Below the pieces are notes generated by a model, which saw only the letters and a program-made list of their open reading frames with translations, was not told the DNA's origin and did not search any database. The translations under genes and the position numbers were made by a program. A stretch of 64,000 nucleotides of DNA from Streptomyces sp. CB01580 (GTDB lineage Bacteria; Actinomycetota; Actinomycetes; Streptomycetales; Streptomycetaceae): NCBI RefSeq assembly GCF_001905795.1, contig NZ_LIXJ01000003.1, forward strand, positions 124,001 to 188,000, read 5' to 3'. Shown here one piece after another: positions 24,207-32,450 of the stretch (within the stretch, counting starts at the first letter, position 1; each line of letters starts with the position of its first letter).

Positions 24207-25241
24207 ATGGTTCAGCTCACCTCGCACAGCGCCTCGGTCCGCACCGAGGGCGTCGGGGCCCGCGAAACCACTGGAGTCCCGGACGCCGACGGGGCGGCAC
24301 CCGGGCGCAGGCAGGTGGACGCGGGCCTGCTGGGGCGCCTCGTCCACCGGCACGACCCGCAGGACGTCTTCCCCACCGGCTGGACCCCGCAGACCGGAAC
24401 CCAGTTCTCGGTATCGGCCCGTTGGCCGCGCGCGCACCGGTTCTTCGCGCCCGTGGGGGGCCGTCACCAGGACCCGCTGCTGATCGCGGAGACCATGCGC
24501 CAGACGACGATGCTCCTGGGGCACGCGGAGTTCGGGGTCCCGGACGGGGACCAGTTCGTGATGTGGGAGCTGTCGTACGTCTCCGAGCCCGGCAGGCTGC
24601 TGCTGGGGGACGAGCCCTGGGACATCACCGTGGACGTCACCTGCTCCCGCGTCAGGCGTCTGCGCCAGAGCATCGGATCCATGCACGTCGAACTGCTCCT
24701 GCATCGCCTGGGCACCGTCCTCGCCCGGGGCGGCGGGCGCATCAGCTGCACCTCCGCCAAGGCGTACGGCAAGCTGCGGGGCGACCGCAGACATGTCGTG
24801 GGCGCCCCGATACCCCTGCTGCCCGCCGTCCTGCCGGCCGAGGTGGGCAGGGTGGACGAGCGCGACGTCGTCCTGGCGCCCGCCGCGCGGAGAAACGTTT
24901 GGCGGCTGCGGCTCGACACCGGGCACCCCACCCTGTTCGCCCGGCCCAACGACCATGTGCCGGGCATTGTGCTGTTGGAGGCGGCCCGTCAGGCGGCCGT
25001 CGCGGCCACTCCCGGCCACGACTTCCTCCCGCTGTCGGTGCGGACCGACTTCCTCCGGTACGTGGAGCTCGACCGCCCCTGCTGGATCGAGGCGCGGCGC
25101 CTCCCGGTCGACGACCCGGCGGTGGCCCGGGTGCACGTCACGGCGACCCAGGACGACCGCGCGGCCTTCGCCTGCACCCTCGAATCACCCGTCCAGGGCT
25201 CGCGGTACCGCACCGCCGTGCCCCGGAGCAGGCAGTCGTGA
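24207..25241 (+). CDS. afsA: AfsA-family gamma-butyrolactone synthase
   Basis: A 344-aa AfsA/ScbA homologue, the key enzyme joining a beta-ketoacyl chain to dihydroxyacetone phosphate in lactone signal synthesis. Two AfsA hot-dog repeats are visible: HRHDPQDVFPTGW...DPLLIAETMRQTTMLLGHAEFGVP in the first half and RPNDHVPGIVLLEAARQAA in the second. ATG 24207 is chosen over the in-frame ATG 24183 because GGAGGA lies six bases before it. The last codons overlap the GTG of the epimerase gene (GTGA), so synthase and epimerase are coupled. Expression should be controlled by the divergent receptor. Confidence 0.93.
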   Translation: MVQLTSHSASVRTEGVGARETTGVPDADGAAPGRRQVDAGLLGRLVHRHDPQDVFPTGWTPQTGTQFSVSARWPRAHRFFAPVGGRHQDPLLIAETMRQTTMLLGHAEFGVPDGDQFVMWELSYVSEPGRLLLGDEPWDITVDVTCSRVRRLRQSIGSMHVELLLHRLGTVLARGGGRISCTSAKAYGKLRGDRRHVVGAPIPLLPAVLPAEVGRVDERDVVLAPAARRNVWRLRLDTGHPTLFARPNDHVPGIVLLEAARQAAVAATPGHDFLPLSVRTDFLRYVELDRPCWIEARRLPVDDPAVARVHVTATQDDRAAFACTLESPVQGSRYRTAVPRSRQS

Positions 25242-26227
25242 CGCCTCGCGGATCCGGGGCCGCCCGCGTGCTCGTCACCGGTGCCACCGGGTTCGTCGGA
25301 GGCCATGTGGTGGCCGCCGCCCGCGCGGTTCCCGGCCTCCGGCTGCGGCTGATGACCCATCGGACCCCTCCGGCCCCGTTCCTCGGCGTGGGCACCGGAC
25401 CCGGGACCGGGGTGGAGACGGTGCACGGGGATCTCGGCGCCCCGGAGACGCTGCGCGGCAGCTGCGAGGGGGTCGACGCGGTGATCCACTGCGCCTCCGC
25501 GATCGGTGGTAACGAACCGACCGCCCGGTCCGTTAATGATCAAGGAACTCGGGCTCTGGTCGACGAGGCCGTCCGCTGCGGGGTCCCCCGCATCGTCCAG
25601 CTGAGCACGGCGTCCGTCTACGGGCGGGGCCCGTTCACCCGGCTCCGGCCCGGTGGCGCCGAGCCCGCCCCCGCGTCCGCGACCAGTCTGACCCGTGCTG
25701 CCGCCGAGCGACACGTCCTCGCGGCCGGCGGCGTCGTCGTGCGCCCGCACATCGTCTACGGGACCGGGGACCGGTGGGCCGTGCCCGGACTGGTCGCGCT
25801 GCTCGGGCAACTCTCCGCCGTTCCGGCCGGATGCGGGGCGCGGCACTCGATGATCGAGGCGGGGGCCCTGGGGCGGGCGCTGCTGGGGGCGGCCCTTTCC
25901 TCGAACGAACCGGCCGGGATCTACCACGTCAACCACCCCGAGCCGGTGAGCTGTTCACGGCTGCTGTCCACGGTCGTGGACGAACTTCGGCTGCCCTGGG
26001 GGGCCGAGAGGGTCGATGTGGCGGAGGCCCGGGAGCGGCTCGTCGGCGTCCCGTACGCGCTGCACCATTTCGGCATGCTCGCCGTGGACCACTGGTTCAC
26101 CGACGAGCGGGTCGGCCGGGACTTCGACTGGGAGCCCGGCGAGGGCTTCACGGCCGCGTTCGCCCGGCATGCCTCCTGGTACCGGCGGCACCTGGAAACC
26201 GTGCGGCGGTCGGCCCCCGGGCGGTGA
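25238..26227 (+). CDS. NAD-dependent epimerase/reductase coupled to afsA
   Basis: A 329-aa extended short-chain dehydrogenase, probably a reductase in lactone signal synthesis. The Rossmann motif is VLVTGATGFVGGHVV. STASVYGRGP marks the strand with the catalytic Ser/Thr. Where the usual YxxxK pair is expected, the sequence reads ATSLTRAAAERH, without Tyr or Lys. VVVRPHIVYGTGDRW follows. Similar proteins next to afsA in other Streptomyces seem to share this change, as far as I recall. The GTG at 25238 overlaps the afsA stop. It could set the 6-hydroxyl or ring redox state of the signal, or act on a precursor. Confidence 0.88.
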   Translation: MTPRGSGAARVLVTGATGFVGGHVVAAARAVPGLRLRLMTHRTPPAPFLGVGTGPGTGVETVHGDLGAPETLRGSCEGVDAVIHCASAIGGNEPTARSVNDQGTRALVDEAVRCGVPRIVQLSTASVYGRGPFTRLRPGGAEPAPASATSLTRAAAERHVLAAGGVVVRPHIVYGTGDRWAVPGLVALLGQLSAVPAGCGARHSMIEAGALGRALLGAALSSNEPAGIYHVNHPEPVSCSRLLSTVVDELRLPWGAERVDVAEARERLVGVPYALHHFGMLAVDHWFTDERVGRDFDWEPGEGFTAAFARHASWYRRHLETVRRSAPGR

Positions 26228-26349
26228 GGGCGGGGGCCGACGACCGGAGGGGCCCGGTGGCGGGGGCCGGCCTTCGGGGGTGTGGTGTCCGGGGCCCGAG
26301 GGCCGATGCCCGGCCGGGCGGTGGTGGCGTCGTGGCTCGTGGAGCGTCG

Positions 26350-26849
26350 TCAGTCCGTGATGCGGGTGCCGGTTCCGCCGACCCTGACCCGGGCGTCGCC
26401 CGCGCGGAGTTCCACGGTGAGCGTGCCGGGGCGGCCCATGTCCTCCCCCTGGTGGAGCGTCAGAGTGGCGGTGTCCGGGACGAGGCCCAGCGCGCGGGCG
26501 TAGGCGCCGAACGCGCCCCCGCGACGGTGTGGAACACCAGATCTCCGGGGCCGTCGCGCTCGGCCAGTGCGAGGGCCGTCGCGACGGTGGCATGGCCGCA
26601 GAACGGGACCTCGGCCTTCGGGCTGAAGTAGCGGATCGTGTACTCCCGGGCGGCCGACGGCCGCGCGTCCGGTGATCCCGCGCCCGTGAGGAAGGCGGAT
26701 TCGCTGTAGCCCAGCTCGGCCGCGAGGGCCAGCATCGCCGCGTCGTCGAGACCCGACGCGTCCAGGACCACCCCCGCCGGATTGCCGCCCGCCGGATCGG
26801 CGGAGAAAGCGGTGTAGCGCAGGACCCCGGTACCTGAATTCTGGCTCAT
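26350..26849 (-). pseudogene. Broken phzF-like gene (frameshift and internal loss)
   Basis: ATG 26849 begins a clear PhzF-family N-terminus: YTAFSADPAGGNPAGVVLD, the catalytic-Glu motif GYSESAFLTG, and RYFSPKAEVPFCGHATVATALALAE. After about residue 125 (near 26490) this frame becomes unrelated and stops. A family-like C-terminus, AYARALGLVPDTATLTLHQGEDMGRPGTLTVE, continues in another frame to a stop at 26350. The whole locus is only 500 bases (166 codons), while PhzF proteins have about 260-290 residues, so roughly 100 central residues are missing as well. A second, intact PhzF-like gene is at 49293. A sequencing error alone cannot explain the short length. Confidence 0.8.
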
Positions 26850-26930
26850 GTCGCAGATCAACCGCGCCGCTGCCCGGGGCATTCCCCGCCGGCGCGACGG
26901 AGGGGCGGCCCCGGGCAGCGGTCGTCCGGC

Positions 26931-27398
26931 TCAGTGGCAGTTCTTGACGCCCTTGCCGGTCTTCGACCAGGAGCAGGAGTCCTGGAGCTTGCCGTTCGGC
27001 TTGATCAGCCGCGCCTTGTCGCCGGTGTTGTTCCAGACGTACGAGCCGCGGTTCCAGTAGACGTGGCCGGAGCCGTTCTTGCCCTTGCCGGTGTGGACCT
27101 TGACGGTCTTGCCCGCGCCGATGGTGTAGCTGCCGAAGGTGTACGTGTACCCGGTGTTGTCCTTCAGCTTGTATCCCTTGAGCTGAAGCTTCGACTTGCC
27201 GTTGTTGTGGATGTCCACCCACTCGGCGTTCAGCGAGGCGTTGCTGCGGGTGTCCTTGCCGGGGCTGTCGTACTGGATCTTCCCGAGGTGCAGCCCGCCC
27301 TGGTGCGAGGCGGCCGTGGCCGGGGCCGTGGCGAGCAGCGAGCCGGCCAGGGCGGTGGCGGCGGCCAGGGCGAGCGGTGCCGCGGTGCGTATGCGCAT
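26931..27398 (-). CDS. Secreted lamin-tail-domain protein
   Basis: A 155-aa exported protein. Residues 1-30 form a signal peptide ending near ATAASHQ. The mature part is a single lamin-tail (LTD) beta-sandwich: LHLGKIQYDSPGKDTRSNASLNAEWVDIHNNGKSKLQLKGYKLKD..., then YTFGSYTIGAGKTVKVHTGKG and VWNNTGDKARLIKPNG. Such domains occur in bacterial extracellular or nucleic-acid-associated proteins. A C-terminal Cys pair (DSCSWSK...NCH) may form a disulfide. It is strongly basic and Lys/Gly-rich. Function is unknown. It stands alone, with ATG at 27398. Confidence 0.85.
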   Translation of the reverse strand: MRIRTAAPLALAAATALAGSLLATAPATAASHQGGLHLGKIQYDSPGKDTRSNASLNAEWVDIHNNGKSKLQLKGYKLKDNTGYTYTFGSYTIGAGKTVKVHTGKGKNGSGHVYWNRGSYVWNNTGDKARLIKPNGKLQDSCSWSKTGKGVKNCH

Positions 27399-28015
27399 TC
27401 CATGATCCTTATGTGTGCTTCCGGTGAAGGATTGTGATCATAGTGCGGCGCGGCGGCCGTCCGGGGCGGAAAGCCGGAATTCCCCCGGGGGTAGGACATG
27501 TGTGCGGCAACTTTCCGGTGCGGACAGGTGGATTGGGGTGCTCCTCGCCTTCCCGGGGCGCGGTCGCACGGGGGAGCCGCTCCCGACGGCATCGGCATCC
27601 GCCGCGTCGTCGGCCGCGCCCGGCCGCTCCGTCAGCCGCGTCCGACGTACGGCATCGCCGTCGCCATGACCGTCGCGAACCGCACGTTCGCCTCCAGCGG
27701 CAGCTCCGCCATGTGGAGCACCGTCCGCGCCTCGCCGCCGACCGGTCGGGGCCGCGGACCGCGCCGCCGCCGTACCGGTCGGCCCGGCGGATCCTGCGAC
27801 CGGTCAAGAACGAGTATGGGGTGGGGAGTTCGCCGCATGGACAGGTCTTCGGGCGGAGATCATGCCCCTCGATACGTATGCGTTCTTTGCCCCGCGAATC
27901 CATTCCCACCGCGTTCCTCATCCGCCGGTCGCCCCGACGACGCGAGCACGACAACAGCTCGACGGGCTGGGCCGGTGCACTGTTCCGAGCACACCATCAG
28001 CCAGGGGAGGGACAG
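27399..28015. other. 617-base gene-poor region
   Basis: No complete gene is supported. On the minus strand about 27632-27760 has uniform GC third positions and reads like a protein C-terminus (VLHMAELPLEANVRFATVM, then ATAMPYVGRG), but I see no matching start or family. It may be a gene remnant. No clear PHO box was found before the phosphatase gene. Confidence 0.4.
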
Positions 28016-29644
28016 ATGACGCACTCATCGCACCCACAGGAAATGCGGGACGCCGCCCGGCACTTCGGCCGCCGCCGCTTCCTCACCGTCACGGGTGCCG
28101 CCGCCGCGCTCGCGTTCTCGGTCAACCTGCCCGCCGCGGGCACCGCGAGCGCCGCCGAACTGGACGCGCGGAAGATCAAGGAGGATCCGTTCACCCTCGG
28201 CGTCGCCTCCGGCGACCCGCTGCCCGCCTCGGTCCTGCTGTGGACGCGGCTCGCCCCCCGGCCGTACGAGGCCGGCAGCGGACTGCCCCGGGCCCGGGTC
28301 CAGGTGGGCTGGGAGCTCGCCCGCGATGCCCGCTTCTCGCGCATCGTGCGGCGCGGCAGGGCCACCGCCCACCCGGAGTTCGACCACAGCGTCCACGTCG
28401 AGGTCAAGGGCCTCGAATCCGACCGCGTCCTCTACTACCGCTTCCGCGCCGGGAGCTGGACCAGCCCCGTCGGCCGCACCCGCACCGCGCCCGCCCGCGG
28501 CGCCCGCAACAGCTCGCTGCGCCTCGCCGCCGTCTCCTGCCAGGCGTACCACGACGGCTACTTCACCGCGTACAGGCACCTCGCCGACGAGGACGTCTCC
28601 GCCGTCTTCCACCTCGGCGACTACCTCTACGAGTACGCCGTCACCGCGACCGGCGGCGCCCGCAACCACACCGACCGTACGCTGCCCGCCCACTTCAACC
28701 GCGAGACGATCACGCTGGAGGACTACCGGCTGCGGTACGGCCTCTACAAGTCCGACCCCGACCTGCGCGCCGCGCACGCCGCGCACCCCTTCGTCGTCAC
28801 CTGGGACGACCACGAGACCGAGAACAACTACGCGGGCGGCACCCCCGAGAACGACGTGCCGCCGGAGGAGTTCCTGCTGCGCCGCGCCGCCGCCTACCGC
28901 GCGTACTGGGAGAACCAGCCGCTGCGCCTCCCGCAGCGCCCCACCGGACCGGACATGAGGCTCTACCGGCGCCTGCACTTCGGCACCCTCGCCCAGTTCG
29001 ACATCCTGGACACCCGCCAGTACCGCAGCGACCAGGCGTACGGCGACGGCTGGCAGAAGCCCGGACCGGACTCCGAGGACCCCTCGCGCACCATGACCGG
29101 CGCCACCCAGGAGCGCTGGCTGCTGGACGGCTGGCGCGCCTCGAAGGCCACTTGGAACGTCCTCCCGCAACAGGTCGTCATGGCCCGGCGCAAGGACGTC
29201 CCCACCGACGCCTTCAAGCTGTCGATGGACGCGTGGGACGGCTACCCCGCCTCCCGGGCGAGGATCCTGAACGGGGCCGAGGCCGCCCGGATCGAGAACC
29301 TGATGGTGCTCACCGGCGACGTGCACGTGAACTACGGCTTCGACCTGAAGAGGGACTTCGACGACCCGTCGTCCCGCACCCTCGGCACCGAGATCGTCGC
29401 CACCTCCATCACCAGCGGCAAGAACGGCTCGGACAAACCTGCCAGTTGGGACAACCTGATGCGGGCCAACCCGCATCTGAAGTTCTTCAACGGCAGGCGC
29501 GGATACGCGCTCGTCACCCTGGGCCGCGAGCGGGCGCGTGCCGACTACCGCACGGTGTCGGCCGTCACCACGCCCGGCGCGCCCGTGACGACCGCCGGAT
29601 CCTTCGTCACGGAGGTCGGGAACCAGGGGCTCACGCCCGCCTGA
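28016..29644 (+). CDS. phoD: PhoD-type alkaline phosphatase/phosphodiesterase, Tat-exported
   Basis: A 542-aa secreted calcium/iron-dependent phosphatase that releases phosphate from phosphodiesters or monoesters outside the cell. The twin-arginine signal HFGRRRFLTVTGAAAAL lies at about 17-34. PhoD N-domain FTLGVASGDPLPASVLLWTRL is followed by the metallophosphatase motifs AVSCQAYHDGYFTAYRHLA, VFHLGDYLYEY, VVTWDDHETENNY and VLTGDVHVNYGFDL. The ATG at 28016 has GGGGAGG at normal distance. Relatives are usually under PhoP control. Confidence 0.94.
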   Translation: MTHSSHPQEMRDAARHFGRRRFLTVTGAAAALAFSVNLPAAGTASAAELDARKIKEDPFTLGVASGDPLPASVLLWTRLAPRPYEAGSGLPRARVQVGWELARDARFSRIVRRGRATAHPEFDHSVHVEVKGLESDRVLYYRFRAGSWTSPVGRTRTAPARGARNSSLRLAAVSCQAYHDGYFTAYRHLADEDVSAVFHLGDYLYEYAVTATGGARNHTDRTLPAHFNRETITLEDYRLRYGLYKSDPDLRAAHAAHPFVVTWDDHETENNYAGGTPENDVPPEEFLLRRAAAYRAYWENQPLRLPQRPTGPDMRLYRRLHFGTLAQFDILDTRQYRSDQAYGDGWQKPGPDSEDPSRTMTGATQERWLLDGWRASKATWNVLPQQVVMARRKDVPTDAFKLSMDAWDGYPASRARILNGAEAARIENLMVLTGDVHVNYGFDLKRDFDDPSSRTLGTEIVATSITSGKNGSDKPASWDNLMRANPHLKFFNGRRGYALVTLGRERARADYRTVSAVTTPGAPVTTAGSFVTEVGNQGLTPA

Positions 29645-29781
29645 GGGCTGTCCTCGCACCGGCGTCGTCCGGCCGGAGGCGGTTCGACGACAGGGGCCCG
29701 GGCCCGGCACGCGGTGGCGGGTGCCCCGGCCGTCGTGGCGCGGATGCCGGAGGGGAGCGGACGCGCCGGAGGGGACGTCGG

Positions 29782-30840
29782 TCAGCCGGCGTCGTCGGCG
29801 GGGTAGCGGACGCCGACGCGGTCACGTATCGCGTCGAGCGTCCGCATCACCGCGAGCGAGCCGTCCAACGGCACGAGCGGCGACTCCGTCTCGCCCGCCC
29901 GCAGCGCCCGCGTCACCTCCGCCTGCTCGAACTGGAGCCCGCGCAGAGGGCCGCCCGCCGTGTCCGGTGCGTCCGCCGGAACTGCCTGACCCGCCTGACC
30001 CGCTGGACCCATGGTGAACTCCTCCGGTTCGCGCCCCTCGCGGTGCAGTACGAACCGCTCCGGGTAGAAGAAGCCGCGTGGGAAGTCGATGCGCCCCTTC
30101 GTGCCGGTGACCGAGGCGGTCAGCGGGGTGTCCGCGACGATCGAACAGTTCAGCAGCGCCGAGGCCCCCGCCTCCTCCCAGCCCAGCAGAATCGCCGTGT
30201 TCAGGTCGACGCCCTCCTCGGAGAGCAGCGCGTCGGCCCGCACCCGGTCCGGTTCGCCCAGCAACAGATGCGCGAACGACACCGGATAGACCCCGAGGTC
30301 CAGCAGCGCGCCGCCGCCCAGCGCCGGGTCGCGCAGCCGGTGCCCGGGCCCGAAGGGCCCCGCGAGCCCGAAGTCGGCCTGGATCACCCGGACATCACCG
30401 ATGGCTCCGTCCCGCACCAGCTCCGTCATGCGCCGGACGAGCGGGTTGCAGTACGTCCACATGGCCTCCATCAGGAACAGACCGCGGTCCCGGGCGAGCT
30501 TCACCAGCTCACCGGCCTCCCGCGCGTTCAGCGTGAACGCCTTCTCGCACAGCACGTGCTTCCCGGCCTCCAGGCAGAGCGCCGCCGCCTCCCGGTGCGC
30601 CGAGTGCGGGGTCGCGACGTACACCACGTCGACGTCCTCGTCGGCGGCGAGCGCGGCCCAGCTCCCGTGGGCCCGGGGTATCCCGAACCGCCGCGCGAAC
30701 GCCTCCGCCGAGGCCTCCGTACGGGAGCCGACGGCCACCACCTCCGCGCCCGGCAGCCCCCGCAGGTCCTCGGTGAACGTCGCCGCGATACCGCCCGTCG
30801 CCAGTACGCCCCAGCGCACGACCTCGCCCATGCCCGTCAT
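29782..30840 (-). CDS. Gfo/Idh/MocA-family oxidoreductase
   Basis: A 352-aa NAD(P)-dependent dehydrogenase, probably acting on a sugar or cyclic polyol. N-terminal Rossmann features are RWGVLATGGIAATF and VVAVGSRTEASAEAFARRFGIPRAHGSW. The family motif EKAFTLN (catalytic Lys in CEKAF) follows, and the C-terminal domain carries GGGALLDLGVYPVSFAHLLLGEP, with the conserved Asp/Gly-x-Tyr. The ATG at 30840 has GGGGAGA upstream; ATG 30831 is possible. The gene diverges from a Bcr/CflA pump. It has the trans-1,2-dihydrobenzene-1,2-diol dehydrogenase-like architecture, but the substrate is not determinable. Confidence 0.9.
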   Translation of the reverse strand: MTGMGEVVRWGVLATGGIAATFTEDLRGLPGAEVVAVGSRTEASAEAFARRFGIPRAHGSWAALAADEDVDVVYVATPHSAHREAAALCLEAGKHVLCEKAFTLNAREAGELVKLARDRGLFLMEAMWTYCNPLVRRMTELVRDGAIGDVRVIQADFGLAGPFGPGHRLRDPALGGGALLDLGVYPVSFAHLLLGEPDRVRADALLSEEGVDLNTAILLGWEEAGASALLNCSIVADTPLTASVTGTKGRIDFPRGFFYPERFVLHREGREPEEFTMGPAGQAGQAVPADAPDTAGGPLRGLQFEQAEVTRALRAGETESPLVPLDGSLAVMRTLDAIRDRVGVRYPADDAG

Positions 30841-30921
30841 GCCCGCTCTCCCCCCGAAAGGTCTCGACCAGTGTGGCCGAGCTGAGAGCATAGATGCAGA
30901 TTCAACGACATGGAGATGACA

Positions 30922-32244
30922 ATGGCGGAGAGCGGAGCCCGGCAGGGCAACGCGCACATACCGGCCGCCAGGGGGCGCGGCCGGTCCCACGACGAGACCA
31001 TGACCCCCGGCGCGCACTCCGGGAGACCGGCCGCGGCCGAGGCGGTCCGTCGCACCGGACTGCTCGTCACCCTGGTGCTCGGCGGTCTCACCGCGCTGCC
31101 GCCGCTCTCCATGGACATGTACCTGCCGGCACTGCCCGCGGTCACCGAGTCCCTGCACGCCCCCGCCACGACCGTCCAGCTCACTCTCACCGCCTGCCTC
31201 GCCGGCATGGCGCTCGGGCAGATCGTCGTCGGGCCGATGAGCGACCGCTGGGGGAGGCGCCGGCCGCTGCTCCTCGGCATGACGGTCTACGTCGTCGCGA
31301 CCGTGATCTGCGTCTTCGCGCCCACCGCAGAACTCCTCATCGGCTTCCGCCTCATCCAGGGGCTGGCCGGCGCGGCGGGCATCGTCATCGCCCGTGCCGT
31401 GGTGCGCGACCTGTACGACGGCGTGGAGATGGCCAGGTTCTTCTCCACCCTGATGCTGATCTCGGGCGTCGCCCCCGTCGTCGCCCCGCTGATCGGCGGG
31501 CAGGTGCTGCGGTTCACCGACTGGCGGGGCATCTTCGCGGTCCTTGCCGTCGTCGGCCTGCTGCTCACCCTGGTCGTCTGGAAGTGGCTGCACGAGACGC
31601 TGCCGCCGGGCGACCGGCACACCGGCGGCTTCGGCGACGCGCTGCGCACCATGCGCGGGCTGCTCGCCGACCGGGTCTTCGCCGGCTACATGATCGCGGG
31701 CAGTCTGGCCTTCGCCGCCCTCTTCGCGTACGTGAGCGCCTCGCCGTTCGTCATGCAGGAGATCTACGGGGCGTCGCCGCAGACGTTCAGCCTGCTCTTC
31801 GGGATCAACTCGGTCGGCCTGGTCGTGGTCGGCCAGATCAACGGCAAGCTGCTGGTCGGCCGGGTCAGCCTGGACAAGGCGCTCGCCTTCGGACTCTCGG
31901 TCATCGTGCTGGCCGCCACCGCGCTGCTGGTCATGACGTCCGGGATCGTCGGGCAGGTGGGCCTGGTCCCGATCGCGACCGCGCTCTTCGTCCTGATGTC
32001 GGCGATGGGGCTCGCGATGCCGAACACCAACGCGCAGGCGCTGATGCGGACGAAGCACGCGGCCGGATCCGCCTCCGCGCTGCTCGGCACGTCGTCGTTC
32101 CTGGTCGGCGCGGTCGCCTCGCCGCTCGTCGGGATCGCGGGCGAGGACACGGCCGTTCCGATGGCGGTCGTGCAGTTGGTGTGCGGACTGGGCGCGCTGG
32201 CCTGCTTCCTGGGCATGTGCCGCCCCTGGCAGCGGGCGTCGTAG
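30922..32244 (+). CDS. Bcr/CflA-family MFS efflux transporter
   Basis: A 440-aa, 12-helix major facilitator of the Bcr/CflA (DHA1) branch, related to bicyclomycin and chloramphenicol exporters. The signature is PPLSMDMYLPALPAVTESL near the first helix, then QIVVGPMSDRWGRRRPLLLG (motif A) and RLIQGLAGAAGIVIARAVVRDLYDG. Three in-frame ATGs lie close together; I choose 30922 because GGAG is six bases upstream. A polar N-terminal tail of about 40 residues precedes helix 1. It diverges from the oxidoreductase gene across 81 bases. Confidence 0.92.
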   Translation: MAESGARQGNAHIPAARGRGRSHDETMTPGAHSGRPAAAEAVRRTGLLVTLVLGGLTALPPLSMDMYLPALPAVTESLHAPATTVQLTLTACLAGMALGQIVVGPMSDRWGRRRPLLLGMTVYVVATVICVFAPTAELLIGFRLIQGLAGAAGIVIARAVVRDLYDGVEMARFFSTLMLISGVAPVVAPLIGGQVLRFTDWRGIFAVLAVVGLLLTLVVWKWLHETLPPGDRHTGGFGDALRTMRGLLADRVFAGYMIAGSLAFAALFAYVSASPFVMQEIYGASPQTFSLLFGINSVGLVVVGQINGKLLVGRVSLDKALAFGLSVIVLAATALLVMTSGIVGQVGLVPIATALFVLMSAMGLAMPNTNAQALMRTKHAAGSASALLGTSSFLVGAVASPLVGIAGEDTAVPMAVVQLVCGLGALACFLGMCRPWQRAS

Positions 32245-32370
32245 CCCGGCCCGGCCCGGTCGGGGCACGCGGGGCGCGCACCGGCCCGCGCAGGGCCGTA
32301 CCGCCCCGCCCGGGACGGGCTCCCGGACCCCATTGGAACGGGCCTGTCCGAACAGCTCGGTACGCGGAAC

Positions 32371-32433
32371 CGGCTCCGCCCCGCCCGGACCCGCACGGAA
32401 CGGGTCCGGGCGGATCCGGGCGGGGCGGAGCCG
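32371..32433. terminator. Bidirectional GC-rich hairpin between convergent genes
   Basis: A 23-base left arm (32371-32393, CGGCTCCGCCCCGCCCGG...) pairs with 32401-32433, where an extra short segment around GGATCC bulges out. It sits between the MFS stop (32244) and the lipoprotein stop (32451) and can end both transcripts. Confidence 0.8.
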
Positions 32434-32450
32434 TGGCGGGCCCGTACGGC

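Noticed and set aside
26228..26349. Continuation of the epimerase or a small gene
   Set aside because: The epimerase stops at 26227. The GGGCCGA-rich stretch that follows has no coding signs.
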